Shown here: positions 1 through 5,339 of the stretch, piece by piece
Numbering within the stretch: position 1 is the first letter of the stretch
Layout: the number at the start of each line of letters is the position of its first letter
Source of the DNA: Candidatus Aminicenantota bacterium
GTDB lineage: Bacteria; Acidobacteriota; Aminicenantia; S016-38
Length of the DNA: 5,339 nt
Assembly: GCA_027062035.1 (NCBI GenBank)
Contig: JAMOUL010000353.1
Location: 1 to 5,339 of the forward strand
Reading direction: 5' to 3'
Translations under genes and position numbers: made by a program
The notes under the pieces: model-generated
Told to the model about the DNA's origin: nothing
Seen by the model: the letters and a program-made list of their open reading frames with translations, nothing else
The model's database searches: none

Positions 1-1736
1 CCGGAGAGGTCGTATATCACGGAAATTCTCGGGGAGAAGGTATTCCAGACAAAGTTAAGTTTCTTGGCTGGCACAGAGACAGCTGGAAGGTTATAGCTTC
101 CCGCCCAGTCCACGCTGGTTCCTTCAACGGAAATAGCATGGGTTCCTCCGCTCTGGGTGTCGAAACGCAGACCGAGATTCAATGTGAGTTTCTTATAGCT
201 TATAGTGTCCTGGACATAGGCACCAAACCTGTAGAGGTAATATTTATAATCGGAGTTCCTGTAAATGTAGGCATATTTTGTAATTCCCGCCTCATAGTCA
301 GTGTAGTAAAGCCTCTGGGAATAGTAAACTCTGTGCCTCTGTCCGATGGAATACTTGTATTCGATTCCGAATTTAATTTCATGGTCAGCTCCGAAAAGGT
401 TTTCTGCGAAATAGTTACCGGTTAACTGACCGAAATACTGTGGCCTTTTGTAGTCAGACATCCTGTAGGTTCCGAGATAACGGTCCTTTGCTTTATCATA
501 AATTGCAATTCCTCCAACAGGACCGATGGGTTCCAGTTTGAACCCTCCCGGCAGGTAACTGATTTTTGCGGAGATGAACAGGTTGTCTGTTGGAGTGAAT
601 TCATCCTCTACCTTTACGAATGGGTGAGGGGATGTCTGGTTGTATCTTGCTTCCCATGCGTCCAGAGGACCATGACTTTCCCTTCCTTTAACTACCTTAT
701 CAGACCAGTTGTAGAAAGCCTCGATCCTGTGTTTGCCAAGGCTCAGGTTTATCTTGGAGTCGAAGTTGTACATCTTCTGATTCTGAACGTTCCCGGTTAC
801 CAGAATCTTGTTAATGTCCTGATAGGAGCCTCCAAGCCAGAACCACATCTTATTTTTGATTATTGGACCACCAAAGTTAAGCCCGTATTCTCCGATGTGA
901 TCAACCTTGTTTCCATGGAGTTCTTCCTCTTCCATTTCTGGTGGAGTGTTTTCTGCTTCCAGAGATTTGCTGGTGTAGTATATCCTTCCGCCGCCGGAGA
1001 AGCGGTTTCCACCCCTCTTTGTGACGAAGTTCACCTGTACACCTGCGGTAAAGGATGTGATATCGTTAGCAGCGGTCTGAATCTGCATTTCTTCAAAGGC
1101 ATCAAAGTCGAAATAAAAGGGTGTGGCACCAACGGCTATCTGGTCGGTAACGTTTACACCGTCCATATTCCAGTTGGTACCGCTCCTTCCCACGCCCCTT
1201 GATACGAAATTGGACTGCTGTCCTGATTCGTTTCCACCAACGTTTTCCCTGTCAAGGGCAACTCCCGGAGCGAGTTCCAGGATAACCCAGGGATCCCTTG
1301 CTGTGGGAAGTTCCTGAAGGGCGTCCTTTGTGACGTTTGTTGCCACCGTGGCTTTTCTTACGTCCACAAGGGGAGCTGCGGCGGTTACGGTAATTTCTTC
1401 GTTGATTGTTCCCTGTTCAAGCTTCAGGGTCAGGTTAACGTTGCTTCCCACACGGACGACGATATTTTTCCTTACGAGAGCTTTAAATCCTTCAAGGGAT
1501 GCTTTTATTGTATAAGAATCAGGAGGAAGGGAAAGAAATCTGAAGTGTCCTTCCTTTGAAGTAATAACGGTCATTGGGGCAATTTTGGAACCGGTGAGGG
1601 TTACACTTACACCTGGCAGGGGTTGTCCTGAGGTAGCATCAACCACTGTTCCGTAGATGTTACCCGTTCTTACCTGCCCGACAAGGGGCAGAGTAAGAAA
1701 AACCAATAAAAAGGAAAAAACCAAAAATCGTTTCAT
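1..1736 (-). CDS. TonB-dependent outer-membrane receptor, Oar/SusC-like, with carboxypeptidase-regulatory-like domain (partial, 3' end off window)
   Basis: The minus strand is open from ATG at 1736 to the left edge: 578 codons with no stop, lacking the C-terminal part of the barrel. Residues 1-20 form a signal peptide (MKRFLVFSFLLVFLTLPLVG, likely cut before Q21). Residues ~24-107 read as a carboxypeptidase-regulatory-like beta-sandwich (GNIYGTVVDATSGQPLPGVSV, then GHFRFLSLPPDSYTI). A TonB-box-like EEITVTA lies at 113-119. A plug domain follows at ~125-240 (ELPTARDPW, NMDGVNVTDQ at 190-199, FVTKRGGNRFSGG), then barrel strands rich in Tyr/Trp/Phe starting with GGPIIKNKMWFW. The start is supported by a GAAGGGGG ribosome site (1743-1750) six bases upstream and by the signal peptide. 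Proteins of this build import large substrates across the outer membrane using TonB energy. The substrate cannot be told from sequence; the neighbouring peptidase makes peptides a reasonable guess. A candidate sigma-54 promoter lies just upstream. Confidence 0.93.
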   Translation of the reverse strand, partial: MKRFLVFSFLLVFLTLPLVGQVRTGNIYGTVVDATSGQPLPGVSVTLTGSKIAPMTVITSKEGHFRFLSLPPDSYTIKASLEGFKALVRKNIVVRVGSNVNLTLKLEQGTINEEITVTAAAPLVDVRKATVATNVTKDALQELPTARDPWVILELAPGVALDRENVGGNESGQQSNFVSRGVGRSGTNWNMDGVNVTDQIAVGATPFYFDFDAFEEMQIQTAANDITSFTAGVQVNFVTKRGGNRFSGGGRIYYTSKSLEAENTPPEMEEEELHGNKVDHIGEYGLNFGGPIIKNKMWFWLGGSYQDINKILVTGNVQNQKMYNFDSKINLSLGKHRIEAFYNWSDKVVKGRESHGPLDAWEARYNQTSPHPFVKVEDEFTPTDNLFISAKISYLPGGFKLEPIGPVGGIAIYDKAKDRYLGTYRMSDYKRPQYFGQLTGNYFAENLFGADHEIKFGIEYKYSIGQRHRVYYSQRLYYTDYEAGITKYAYIYRNSDYKYYLYRFGAYVQDTISYKKLTLNLGLRFDTQSGGTHAISVEGTSVDWAGSYNLPAVSVPAKKLNFVWNTFSPRISVIYDLS

Positions 1737-1766
1737 GTTAATCCCCCTTCTTTTTTTGTGAGATAA

Positions 1767-1783
1767 AGCAAGAAATATGCCAG
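1767..1783 (-). promoter_or_regulatory. Candidate sigma-54 (-24/-12) promoter of the TonB-dependent receptor
   Basis: Read on the minus strand the site is CTGGCATATTTCTTGCT. The GG (1781-1780) and GC (1769-1768) are separated by exactly 10 bases, as sigma-54 promoters require. Against YTGGCACGRNNNTTGCW it matches 11 of the 14 informative positions. The predicted start of transcription is near 1756, giving a leader of about 20 bases that holds the GAAGGGGG ribosome site. No good sigma-70 pair was found in this gap: a TATAAT at 1840-1835 lacks a -35 partner. The presence of RpoN in this organism is assumed, not shown. Confidence 0.55.
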
Positions 1784-1933
1784 AAAATCCACGCTTTATA
1801 TGGTCGATTGTATATCATTTTTCCAGAGGAATTCATTATATTGAATCAAAAAATTGAATTATGATTAACCTGCTATGGTTCTAAATTGTTGAATTAAAAA
1901 TAAAAATAATGCTCTGTTAAGATCAGGCGAACG

Positions 1934-3520
1934 TCAGTGTTCTACAGGAAATGTCATTTTTCCCTTCCATGTTATTTCTGGCTTGTGCTGATTTATGTAA
2001 TCTATCAGGAGCAGAGCTACCCTGATGGTTTGCATGGTGCTTTCCAGTGGCCAGTTGGGGTTGTATTCGTCCCTGGGGGTGTGATAGTTTCCCTTAAAGA
2101 ATTCCATAAGCCTGTTTCTGCCTGAGACGTATTTTTCCCCTGCAGAAATCCATATCCCTGGAATACCGCGGCGGGCAAAGCTGAACTGGTCTGAGCGATA
2201 GAAAAATCCCTGCTCTGACATGGAGAAGTAAGAATACTCGAGGCCCTCCTTTTTGAGAACCTTCTTCAGTATGTCCTCAAGGGTAGAGTAGCGGCCGCCA
2301 ACAGCCATAAAATCTGTGGTTTTTTCCCACACCGGTGTGGATTCGAAGTTGATATTTGCTAATACGGTGGAGGGGTCAATGGACCTTGCAAAGTATTTGG
2401 AACCCAGAAGCCCTGCCTCTTCAGCCTGGCATGCAAGGACTATAATTGAGTATTTAAGATGTTTTTGATATTCCTTCAGCACCTTTGCGGTCATTATCAT
2501 TGATGCAACAGCTGAACCATTATCTATGGCACCATTAAAGATGTTATCTCCCTCAAGCGCCGGATCCTTTCCAAGATGGTCTATGTGGGCGCTTATCACG
2601 ATGTATTTTTTCCTGAGCTCAGGGTCTGTGCCCGGAATTACACCCACCACGTTATTTGCCTTTATGGTTCTGAAGGAGTTTTTTCCGCTTATTTTTACCT
2701 TAAATCCAAGGTCCACAGGCTTGAATTCTCTGGACTCGGACTTCTTATAAAGTTCATCCATACTTATTCCCTTCTTTTCCAGCATGGCCTTGAAGTCTGC
2801 TTCCTTTATCCATCCGCGGAATTCGAGGTTGTTCTTCAGGTCTTCGGGAAGATAAACCTGTTCTCCGCTCCATGAGTTTCTCACCACAGTCCATCCGTAC
2901 CCTGCGGTTTCATCGGTATGGATAAGCAGAACTCCCTTTGCACCATGGCGGGCAGCCTCTTCAAGTTTATAGGTCCATCTCCCGTAATATGTGAGGGCTT
3001 TTCCGTTGAAGAGCTCGGGGTTGTCTCTGCCGGGTTCGTTTACTCTTATTATAAGTATTTTGTCCTTTACGTCTGCGCCCTTATAGTCGTCCCAGTTCCA
3101 TGCCTTTGACTGGATGCCGTATCCCATAAAGACTGCGTCTCCTTCAAGTGAAAACTCTTTCTCGTTTCTTACATAGCTTCCCACAACATGGTCTCTGAAT
3201 CCGAATTTTAAACCATTGGCTTCAACGAGAAGATCCTCTGTTGTAAAGGCCTCAAAGGTTATAGGCTGGAAGTATTCCTTAAAAAAGGGTTCTATATCCA
3301 GGAGTTTATAAATGCTTCTTATGTATCTTTCTGCCAGGTCTCCGCCACGGGTTCCCGGTGCCCTTCCTTCCAGAAGATCATCGCTCAGGAATTGAATTAC
3401 GCTCTGAATCTGACGTTTTGAAATGTGGTTGATGTAAGAATCAATACCGTTGCTCTGCGAAGAACACGCAGAGGAGAAAATGAGAATCATCCCTGCCAAT
3501 AGAACAAATATTTTCCGCAT
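1934..3520 (-). CDS. Secreted M28-family metallopeptidase with PA-type insert, probable lipoprotein
   Basis: This is a 528-residue zinc-dependent exopeptidase (probably an aminopeptidase) of the M28 family, complete. Residues 1-19 are a signal peptide ending in SSAC, with Cys19 as the likely lipidated residue; the lipobox is loose because Ser rather than Leu sits at -3. Residues ~125-275 resemble a protease-associated (PA) insert (DVKDKILIIRVNEPG, ARHGAKGVLLIHTDETAGYG). The catalytic domain shows the expected ligands in order: H312 and D314 in AHIDH, bridging D333 in AIDNGSA, E367 and E368 in QAEEAGLLGS (general base and metal ligand), E393 in NINFES where relatives have NINLDM, and H480 in NYHTPRDEY. 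The motif FFYRSDQFSFARRGIPG (439-455) is typical of the family. The start is fixed by AAGGAGGTG (3533-3525) upstream of ATG and by the signal peptide. It probably acts in the periplasm or on a membrane surface, trimming peptides. The TonB receptor lies 197 bases downstream in the same direction. No hairpin terminator is visible after the stop. Confidence 0.95.
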   Translation of the reverse strand: MRKIFVLLAGMILIFSSACSSQSNGIDSYINHISKRQIQSVIQFLSDDLLEGRAPGTRGGDLAERYIRSIYKLLDIEPFFKEYFQPITFEAFTTEDLLVEANGLKFGFRDHVVGSYVRNEKEFSLEGDAVFMGYGIQSKAWNWDDYKGADVKDKILIIRVNEPGRDNPELFNGKALTYYGRWTYKLEEAARHGAKGVLLIHTDETAGYGWTVVRNSWSGEQVYLPEDLKNNLEFRGWIKEADFKAMLEKKGISMDELYKKSESREFKPVDLGFKVKISGKNSFRTIKANNVVGVIPGTDPELRKKYIVISAHIDHLGKDPALEGDNIFNGAIDNGSAVASMIMTAKVLKEYQKHLKYSIIVLACQAEEAGLLGSKYFARSIDPSTVLANINFESTPVWEKTTDFMAVGGRYSTLEDILKKVLKKEGLEYSYFSMSEQGFFYRSDQFSFARRGIPGIWISAGEKYVSGRNRLMEFFKGNYHTPRDEYNPNWPLESTMQTIRVALLLIDYINQHKPEITWKGKMTFPVEH

Positions 3521-3538
3521 TTTTCACCTCCTTTTAAA

Positions 3539-3567
3539 AGATTACACAACTCCCATTCCTTCGTCAA
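3539..3567 (-). promoter_or_regulatory. Possible sigma-70 promoter of the M28 peptidase gene
   Basis: On the minus strand TTGACG (3567-3562) and TAATCT (3544-3539) are separated by 17 bases, a fair match to -35/-10 elements. The predicted start, near 3532, would fall at the edge of the ribosome site (3533-3525) and leave a leader of only about 12 bases. This makes the assignment doubtful; the true promoter may lie further upstream. Confidence 0.3.
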
Positions 3568-3670
3568 AATACTTTTTGTGCTTGTGCGCTTTCGCGAATA
3601 CGAGTTTACAGGCTGACGTGCATACACCCACGGCTAAAAGCACGCAGGCTTTGATATAATTAAATTTCAC
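3542..3670 (-). other. Doubtful 42-codon ORF upstream of the M28 gene
   Basis: Reading from GTG at 3670 to TAA at 3544-3542 gives a 42-residue peptide. It has one hydrophobic stretch (ACVLLAVGVCTSAC), a basic segment (KAHKHKKYF) and the ending DEGMGVV, so it looks like a small single-span membrane peptide. Its stop sits just ahead of the M28 ribosome site, as in a leader or a small first gene. Against it: the GTG has no Shine-Dalgarno sequence, the frame stays open through the antisense of the next gene, and the divergent promoter lies inside it. I do not recognise a family. It could be chance, or a 5'-truncated remnant. Confidence 0.15.
3652..3660 (+). promoter_or_regulatory. Extended -10 promoter for the EamA/DUF402/DUF1543-like operon
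   Basis: TGATATAAT is a perfect extended -10 element (TGN directly before TATAAT). The position 17 bases upstream (GGCTAA, 3632-3637) is a poor -35, which extended -10 promoters tolerate. Transcription would start near 3667, leaving a leader of about 23 bases that contains the strong ribosome site TAAGGAGGTT (3678-3687) of the first gene. Confidence 0.6.
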
Positions 3671-3689
3671 AAAAATGTAAGGAGGTTCG

Positions 3690-4112
3690 ATGAGTCCTGA
3701 GATAATGGCCCTTTTTACTGCTGCCTTCTGGGGAATAGGAGGATTCTTTGAAAAGAAAGGTCTGGTTCTGGGGAACCTTCCCCCACTGGCAGGTATTTTT
3801 ATAAGAACAGCGGTAGCCGCTGTGGTCCTTGGAATTGCTGCGCACAGGAAGCTTCCGGCACTGAAGCAGGCAGGATGGAAGTCCATAACCCTGCTCGTTG
3901 TCTTTGGCGGAATAATGGCAGGTTCCCTGGGGATGCTTTTCTTTTACAAAGCCATAAAGACAGGTGAGCTTTCCCGTGTTATGCCCATTGCATTCACCTC
4001 TCCCCTCTTTGGAGCAGCAGCGGCTATAATCTTTGCAGGCGAGGCCATTACCCTCAAAAAGATACTGGGCATTGTGCTCACCATTTCAGGAATAGTCGTG
4101 CTGACCATATAG
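3690..4112 (+). CDS. Half-size EamA/DMT-superfamily membrane protein (five predicted helices)
   Basis: This 140-residue integral membrane protein has five hydrophobic segments at about residues 4-20, 30-51, 64-86, 95-116 and 122-140. That corresponds to one EamA domain, against the two tandem domains (about 290-300 residues) of ordinary drug/metabolite transporters. Recognisable features are AAFWGIGGFFEKKGL near the N-terminus, the FFYKAIKTGELSRVMPI segment joining helices 3 and 4, and a Gly-Glu (117-118) before the last helix, followed by LGIVLTISGIVVLTI. Half-size members are thought to work as dimers moving small metabolites or drugs across the inner membrane. The substrate is unknown. The start is set by AGGAGG four bases before ATG. 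It is the first gene of a compact operon; its stop is one base before the next start, so the two are probably translationally coupled. It is not a truncation: length and helix count fit the five-helix subgroup. Confidence 0.87.
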   Translation: MSPEIMALFTAAFWGIGGFFEKKGLVLGNLPPLAGIFIRTAVAAVVLGIAAHRKLPALKQAGWKSITLLVVFGGIMAGSLGMLFFYKAIKTGELSRVMPIAFTSPLFGAAAAIIFAGEAITLKKILGIVLTISGIVVLTI

Positions 4113-4113
4113 T

Positions 4114-4599
4114 ATGGGAAAAGGCACACTGGAAAGGAAGGCATATTTCGATGGAAAAGAAGATCTTTTCCAGTGTGAACTGATATATCTGAGCAGGGAA
4201 TGTGGGATTTTGAAATACGTCACTGAAAGGGCTCACAGTACAGGAGACCTGTTTCTTCCAGCTGGTACTGTATCCTATGGCTTTTTCTTCAGGGATGAAC
4301 CCTTTGTTCTTTACCGCTGGTTTTCTCCACAGGGGAAACTCATTGGCGATTATTTCAATGTAGCGGATAAAATAAGAATTTCCGAAAAGGAATTCTTCTG
4401 GCGTGACCTCTTTGTGGACGTACTTGTACGCCCTTCCGGCAAGGTGGATATTCTCGACGAAAATGAGGTGCCGAATAACCTTGAAGAGTCACTCCTGGCA
4501 TACATTCAGAATGCAAAGGAAAGGATTCTGTCCATCTATCCTCTTATCCTTGAAAAAGCGGATGAAATGATGGAGAATTTAATCTGGAGGAAAAAATGA
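4114..4599 (+). CDS. DUF402-family protein, putative nucleotide phosphohydrolase (FomD/Ntdp-like)
   Basis: This 161-residue soluble protein has the DUF402 pattern: VLYRWFSPQGKLIGDYFNVAD (64-84), then WRDLFVDVLVRPSGKVDILDENEV (96-119), then a helical tail (ESLLAYIQNAKERI onward). Characterised relatives are Staphylococcus Ntdp, which removes phosphate from nucleoside tri- and diphosphates, and Streptomyces FomD, which cleaves a CMP-phosphonate; both use divalent metal. The probable metal ligands are present: N82, D98, D102, D115 and E118. In the DLDLD-type motif the middle position is F100 instead of Asp. The reaction is inferred from family; the substrate here is unknown. There is no Shine-Dalgarno sequence before ATG 4114, which follows the EamA stop by one base, so translation probably depends on coupling. 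Its own TGA overlaps the next ATG (ATGA, 4596-4599). Confidence 0.85.
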   Translation: MGKGTLERKAYFDGKEDLFQCELIYLSRECGILKYVTERAHSTGDLFLPAGTVSYGFFFRDEPFVLYRWFSPQGKLIGDYFNVADKIRISEKEFFWRDLFVDVLVRPSGKVDILDENEVPNNLEESLLAYIQNAKERILSIYPLILEKADEMMENLIWRKK

Positions 4600-5075
4600 G
4601 GCTTTATATTGTAGCCGTGGGGTTTGACGAAGAGGTGGCTGAGAGGCATCAGTATTTCTTTAAGACCGGAGAAAGTCCGGAAATAGTCCTTCGGAAGGTC
4701 AAGTACGAACTGGAGGGAAAGAATTTCCATTTTGATTCCCTTATGGAAATAAATTATGCGGATGGAAGAACCATTAGACTTTCAAAGGAAGGGAAACCTC
4801 AGGAGTTTCTTTATGCTGGATTTGTAGGATACTACATGGAGGGAGATCCCATAGAACACCATAATTTTATATTTATTGTTGAGAAAAACTTGGAGGCAGC
4901 CAGAGCAAAGGCAAAACAGGTGGCAAAGATGGTGGAGGGAATAACTCCGCATCTGGATGCTATCAAGGAATTAAGGGAAGTGGAGGGATGGATGGTAATA
5001 CCCGAGGCATCTTCTGGTGAACCCAACAGGCTTTTTTATTACGACGATATTAAAGAAATATTGAAGAGTGTGTAA
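4596..5075 (+). CDS. Small protein with two internal repeats, DUF1543-like, function unknown
   Basis: This 159-residue protein has no signal peptide or membrane segment. It consists of two similar halves. Half one has ERHQYFF (16-22), a helix, then HFDSLMEINYADGRTI (45-60). Half two has EHHNFIFIV (87-95), a helix (AARAKAKQVAK), then HLDAIKELREVEGWMVI (119-135). The E-x-H ... H-x-D ... (D/E)-G spacing, and the linking LYAGFVGYYMEGDPIEHH segment with a Gly-Tyr followed by Glu-x-His, resemble DUF1543, which usually occurs as a tandem pair in proteins of about this size. No activity is established for that family; the repeated Glu, His and Asp might bind metal, but this is speculation. It overlaps the DUF402 gene by 4 bases and has a GGAGG site (4586-4590), so it is the last gene of the operon. 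Its stop lies 4-5 bases from the toxin remnant on the other strand. Confidence 0.8.
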   Translation: MRLYIVAVGFDEEVAERHQYFFKTGESPEIVLRKVKYELEGKNFHFDSLMEINYADGRTIRLSKEGKPQEFLYAGFVGYYMEGDPIEHHNFIFIVEKNLEAARAKAKQVAKMVEGITPHLDAIKELREVEGWMVIPEASSGEPNRLFYYDDIKEILKSV

Positions 5076-5148
5076 TTAACTGATCTCTTAAACTCTTTAC
5101 CAGTGGTAAAAGCTCAAGCTGTTCTTTTGTGAGAACTTCTTCGTGCAT
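5050..5148 (-). pseudogene. 5' remnant of an AbiEii/AbiGii-family nucleotidyltransferase toxin gene
   Basis: From ATG at 5148 the minus strand reads MHEEVLTKEQLELLPLVKSL then RDQ, which matches the usual start of AbiEii/AbiGii-type toxins (LTKEQ..LLP.. followed in intact proteins by FYLVGGTALAL and the GG/D-x-D nucleotidyltransferase core). Here the match ends at Gln23 (codon 5082-5080). The frame then adds nine unrelated residues and stops at 5052-5050, inside the antisense of the DUF1543-like gene. The whole catalytic domain is missing, so no toxin can be made. Its start overlaps the 3' end of the upstream antitoxin-like frame by 35 bases, as expected for a toxin-antitoxin operon. Family recognition rests on a short stretch plus gene order, without a database search. 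Confidence 0.62.
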
Positions 5149-5339
5149 GACGCTCAAAATAAAGGGAAAAGAAATTTATTGTTCTTGGATTGTAATTATT
5201 TCTTTTTTTTTCGTATCTGTTTAAAGAATATTTCTGCAACATGTTCTATTCCTAAAATATCAAAGAGTTCCTTTACACTTTCCCTGGTTCCATAATTGAG
5301 GATAGTTTCCACCAGTATCTCTTCACTTATCTTTTCCTT
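5114..5339 (-). pseudogene. Antitoxin-like small gene, partial and frameshifted at a nine-A run
   Basis: The gene enters from the right edge and reads KEKISEEILVETILNYG then TRESVKELFDILGIE and HVAEIFFKQIRKKKK, ending at TAA 5198-5196. The run of nine A (minus strand, 5211-5203) just before this stop is suspicious. Skipping one A gives a continuation with clear protein character: RNNYNPRTINFFSLYFERHA, then RRSSHKRTA and TGA at 5116-5114. This continuation overlaps the toxin start by 35 bases. Small proteins with an ETILNYG-like helix, a KELF..LG..HVAEIFF segment and an NY.P.T.NFF.LYF ending are, to my recollection, commonly encoded before AbiEii-type toxins and would act as antitoxins. The damage may be real decay after toxin loss, a homopolymer sequencing error, or slippage. 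If the frame is taken as is, the CDS is 5196-5339 (47 residues visible). Confidence 0.6.

Noticed and set aside
138..1515. Several plus-strand open frames of 60-190 codons
   Set aside because: They lie antisense to the continuous receptor reading frame, which has a signal peptide, domain motifs and a ribosome site; the plus-strand products show no family features.
1835..1840. TATAAT as a sigma-70 -10 element for the receptor gene
   Set aside because: No -35-like hexamer exists 16-18 bases upstream and there is no TGN extension; the region is AT-rich and the sigma-54 element is a better explanation.
1890..1936. Intrinsic terminator after the M28 gene
   Set aside because: The minus strand has a T-rich tract (near 1909-1890) but no stable GC-rich hairpin directly before it; the only stem is GAAC/GTTC of four pairs over the stop codon, more than 15 bases away.
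1937..3109. Plus-strand open frames inside the M28 gene
   Set aside because: They are antisense to a complete peptidase with all catalytic motifs and lack ribosome sites or recognisable products.
3600..3650. GTGC...GCAC inverted repeat in the divergent gap as a regulator site
   Set aside because: Only four base pairs match over a long spacer, which is expected by chance.
3450..3659. Plus-strand 69-codon frame crossing the M28 start
   Set aside because: It overlaps the M28 signal peptide and ribosome site and has neither its own ribosome site nor a sensible product.
3660..3886. Minus-strand frames antisense to the EamA gene
   Set aside because: They mirror the codon structure of a clear five-helix membrane protein with a strong ribosome site.
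5096..5110. Perfect inverted repeat TTTACCA-G-TGGTAAA as an operator or terminator
   Set aside because: It falls inside the toxin remnant codons for Leu-Pro-Leu-Val-Lys, a stretch that resembles the protein family, so the symmetry is probably chance. It leaves only a 5-base stem with a usable loop and has no following T run.

Overview
The window appears to come from a Gram-negative, outer-membrane-bearing bacterium of moderate GC content. It carries a SusC/Oar-like TonB-dependent outer-membrane receptor with an N-terminal carboxypeptidase-regulatory-like domain, next to an exported M28 metallopeptidase with a PA-type insert. This pairing and these sequence styles recall Acidobacteriota and Aminicenantes-like lineages. 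That placement is an inference from protein style only; no marker gene is present.

Layout. Positions 1-1736 (minus) hold the N-terminal 578 residues of the TonB-dependent receptor, which runs off the left edge. A 197-base gap (1737-1933) contains a good -24/-12 (sigma-54 type) promoter candidate for the receptor and three upstream TTGAAT repeats. Positions 1934-3520 (minus) hold a complete secreted M28 peptidase, probably a lipoprotein. A 169-base divergent intergenic region (3521-3689) carries an extended -10 promoter for the rightward operon, a weaker leftward promoter candidate and a doubtful 42-codon ORF. Positions 3690-5075 (plus) form a tight three-gene operon: a half-size five-helix EamA/DMT-type membrane protein, a DUF402-family (FomD/Ntdp-like) putative nucleotide phosphohydrolase, and a small protein with two internal repeats that resembles DUF1543. 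The genes are separated by 1 nt and then overlap by 4 nt.

From about 5080 to the right edge (minus) lie the remains of a toxin-antitoxin pair. The distal part of a small antitoxin-like gene is frameshifted at a run of nine A. It is followed by only the first ~23 codons of an AbiEii/AbiGii nucleotidyltransferase toxin. The toxin fragment stops matching its family 4-5 bases beyond the stop codon of the operon's last gene, which looks like a deletion or rearrangement joint. Neither remnant was obvious as a long ORF; both come from reading the minus strand across the homopolymer.

How the genes fit together. The peptidase and the receptor are co-directional and could form a peptide digestion and uptake pair, although the receptor seems to have its own promoter. 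The rightward operon links a small transporter-like protein to a putative phosphohydrolase and a protein of unknown role; no pathway can be named from the sequence. I see no RNA genes, CRISPR array, insertion sequence or convincing intrinsic terminator.
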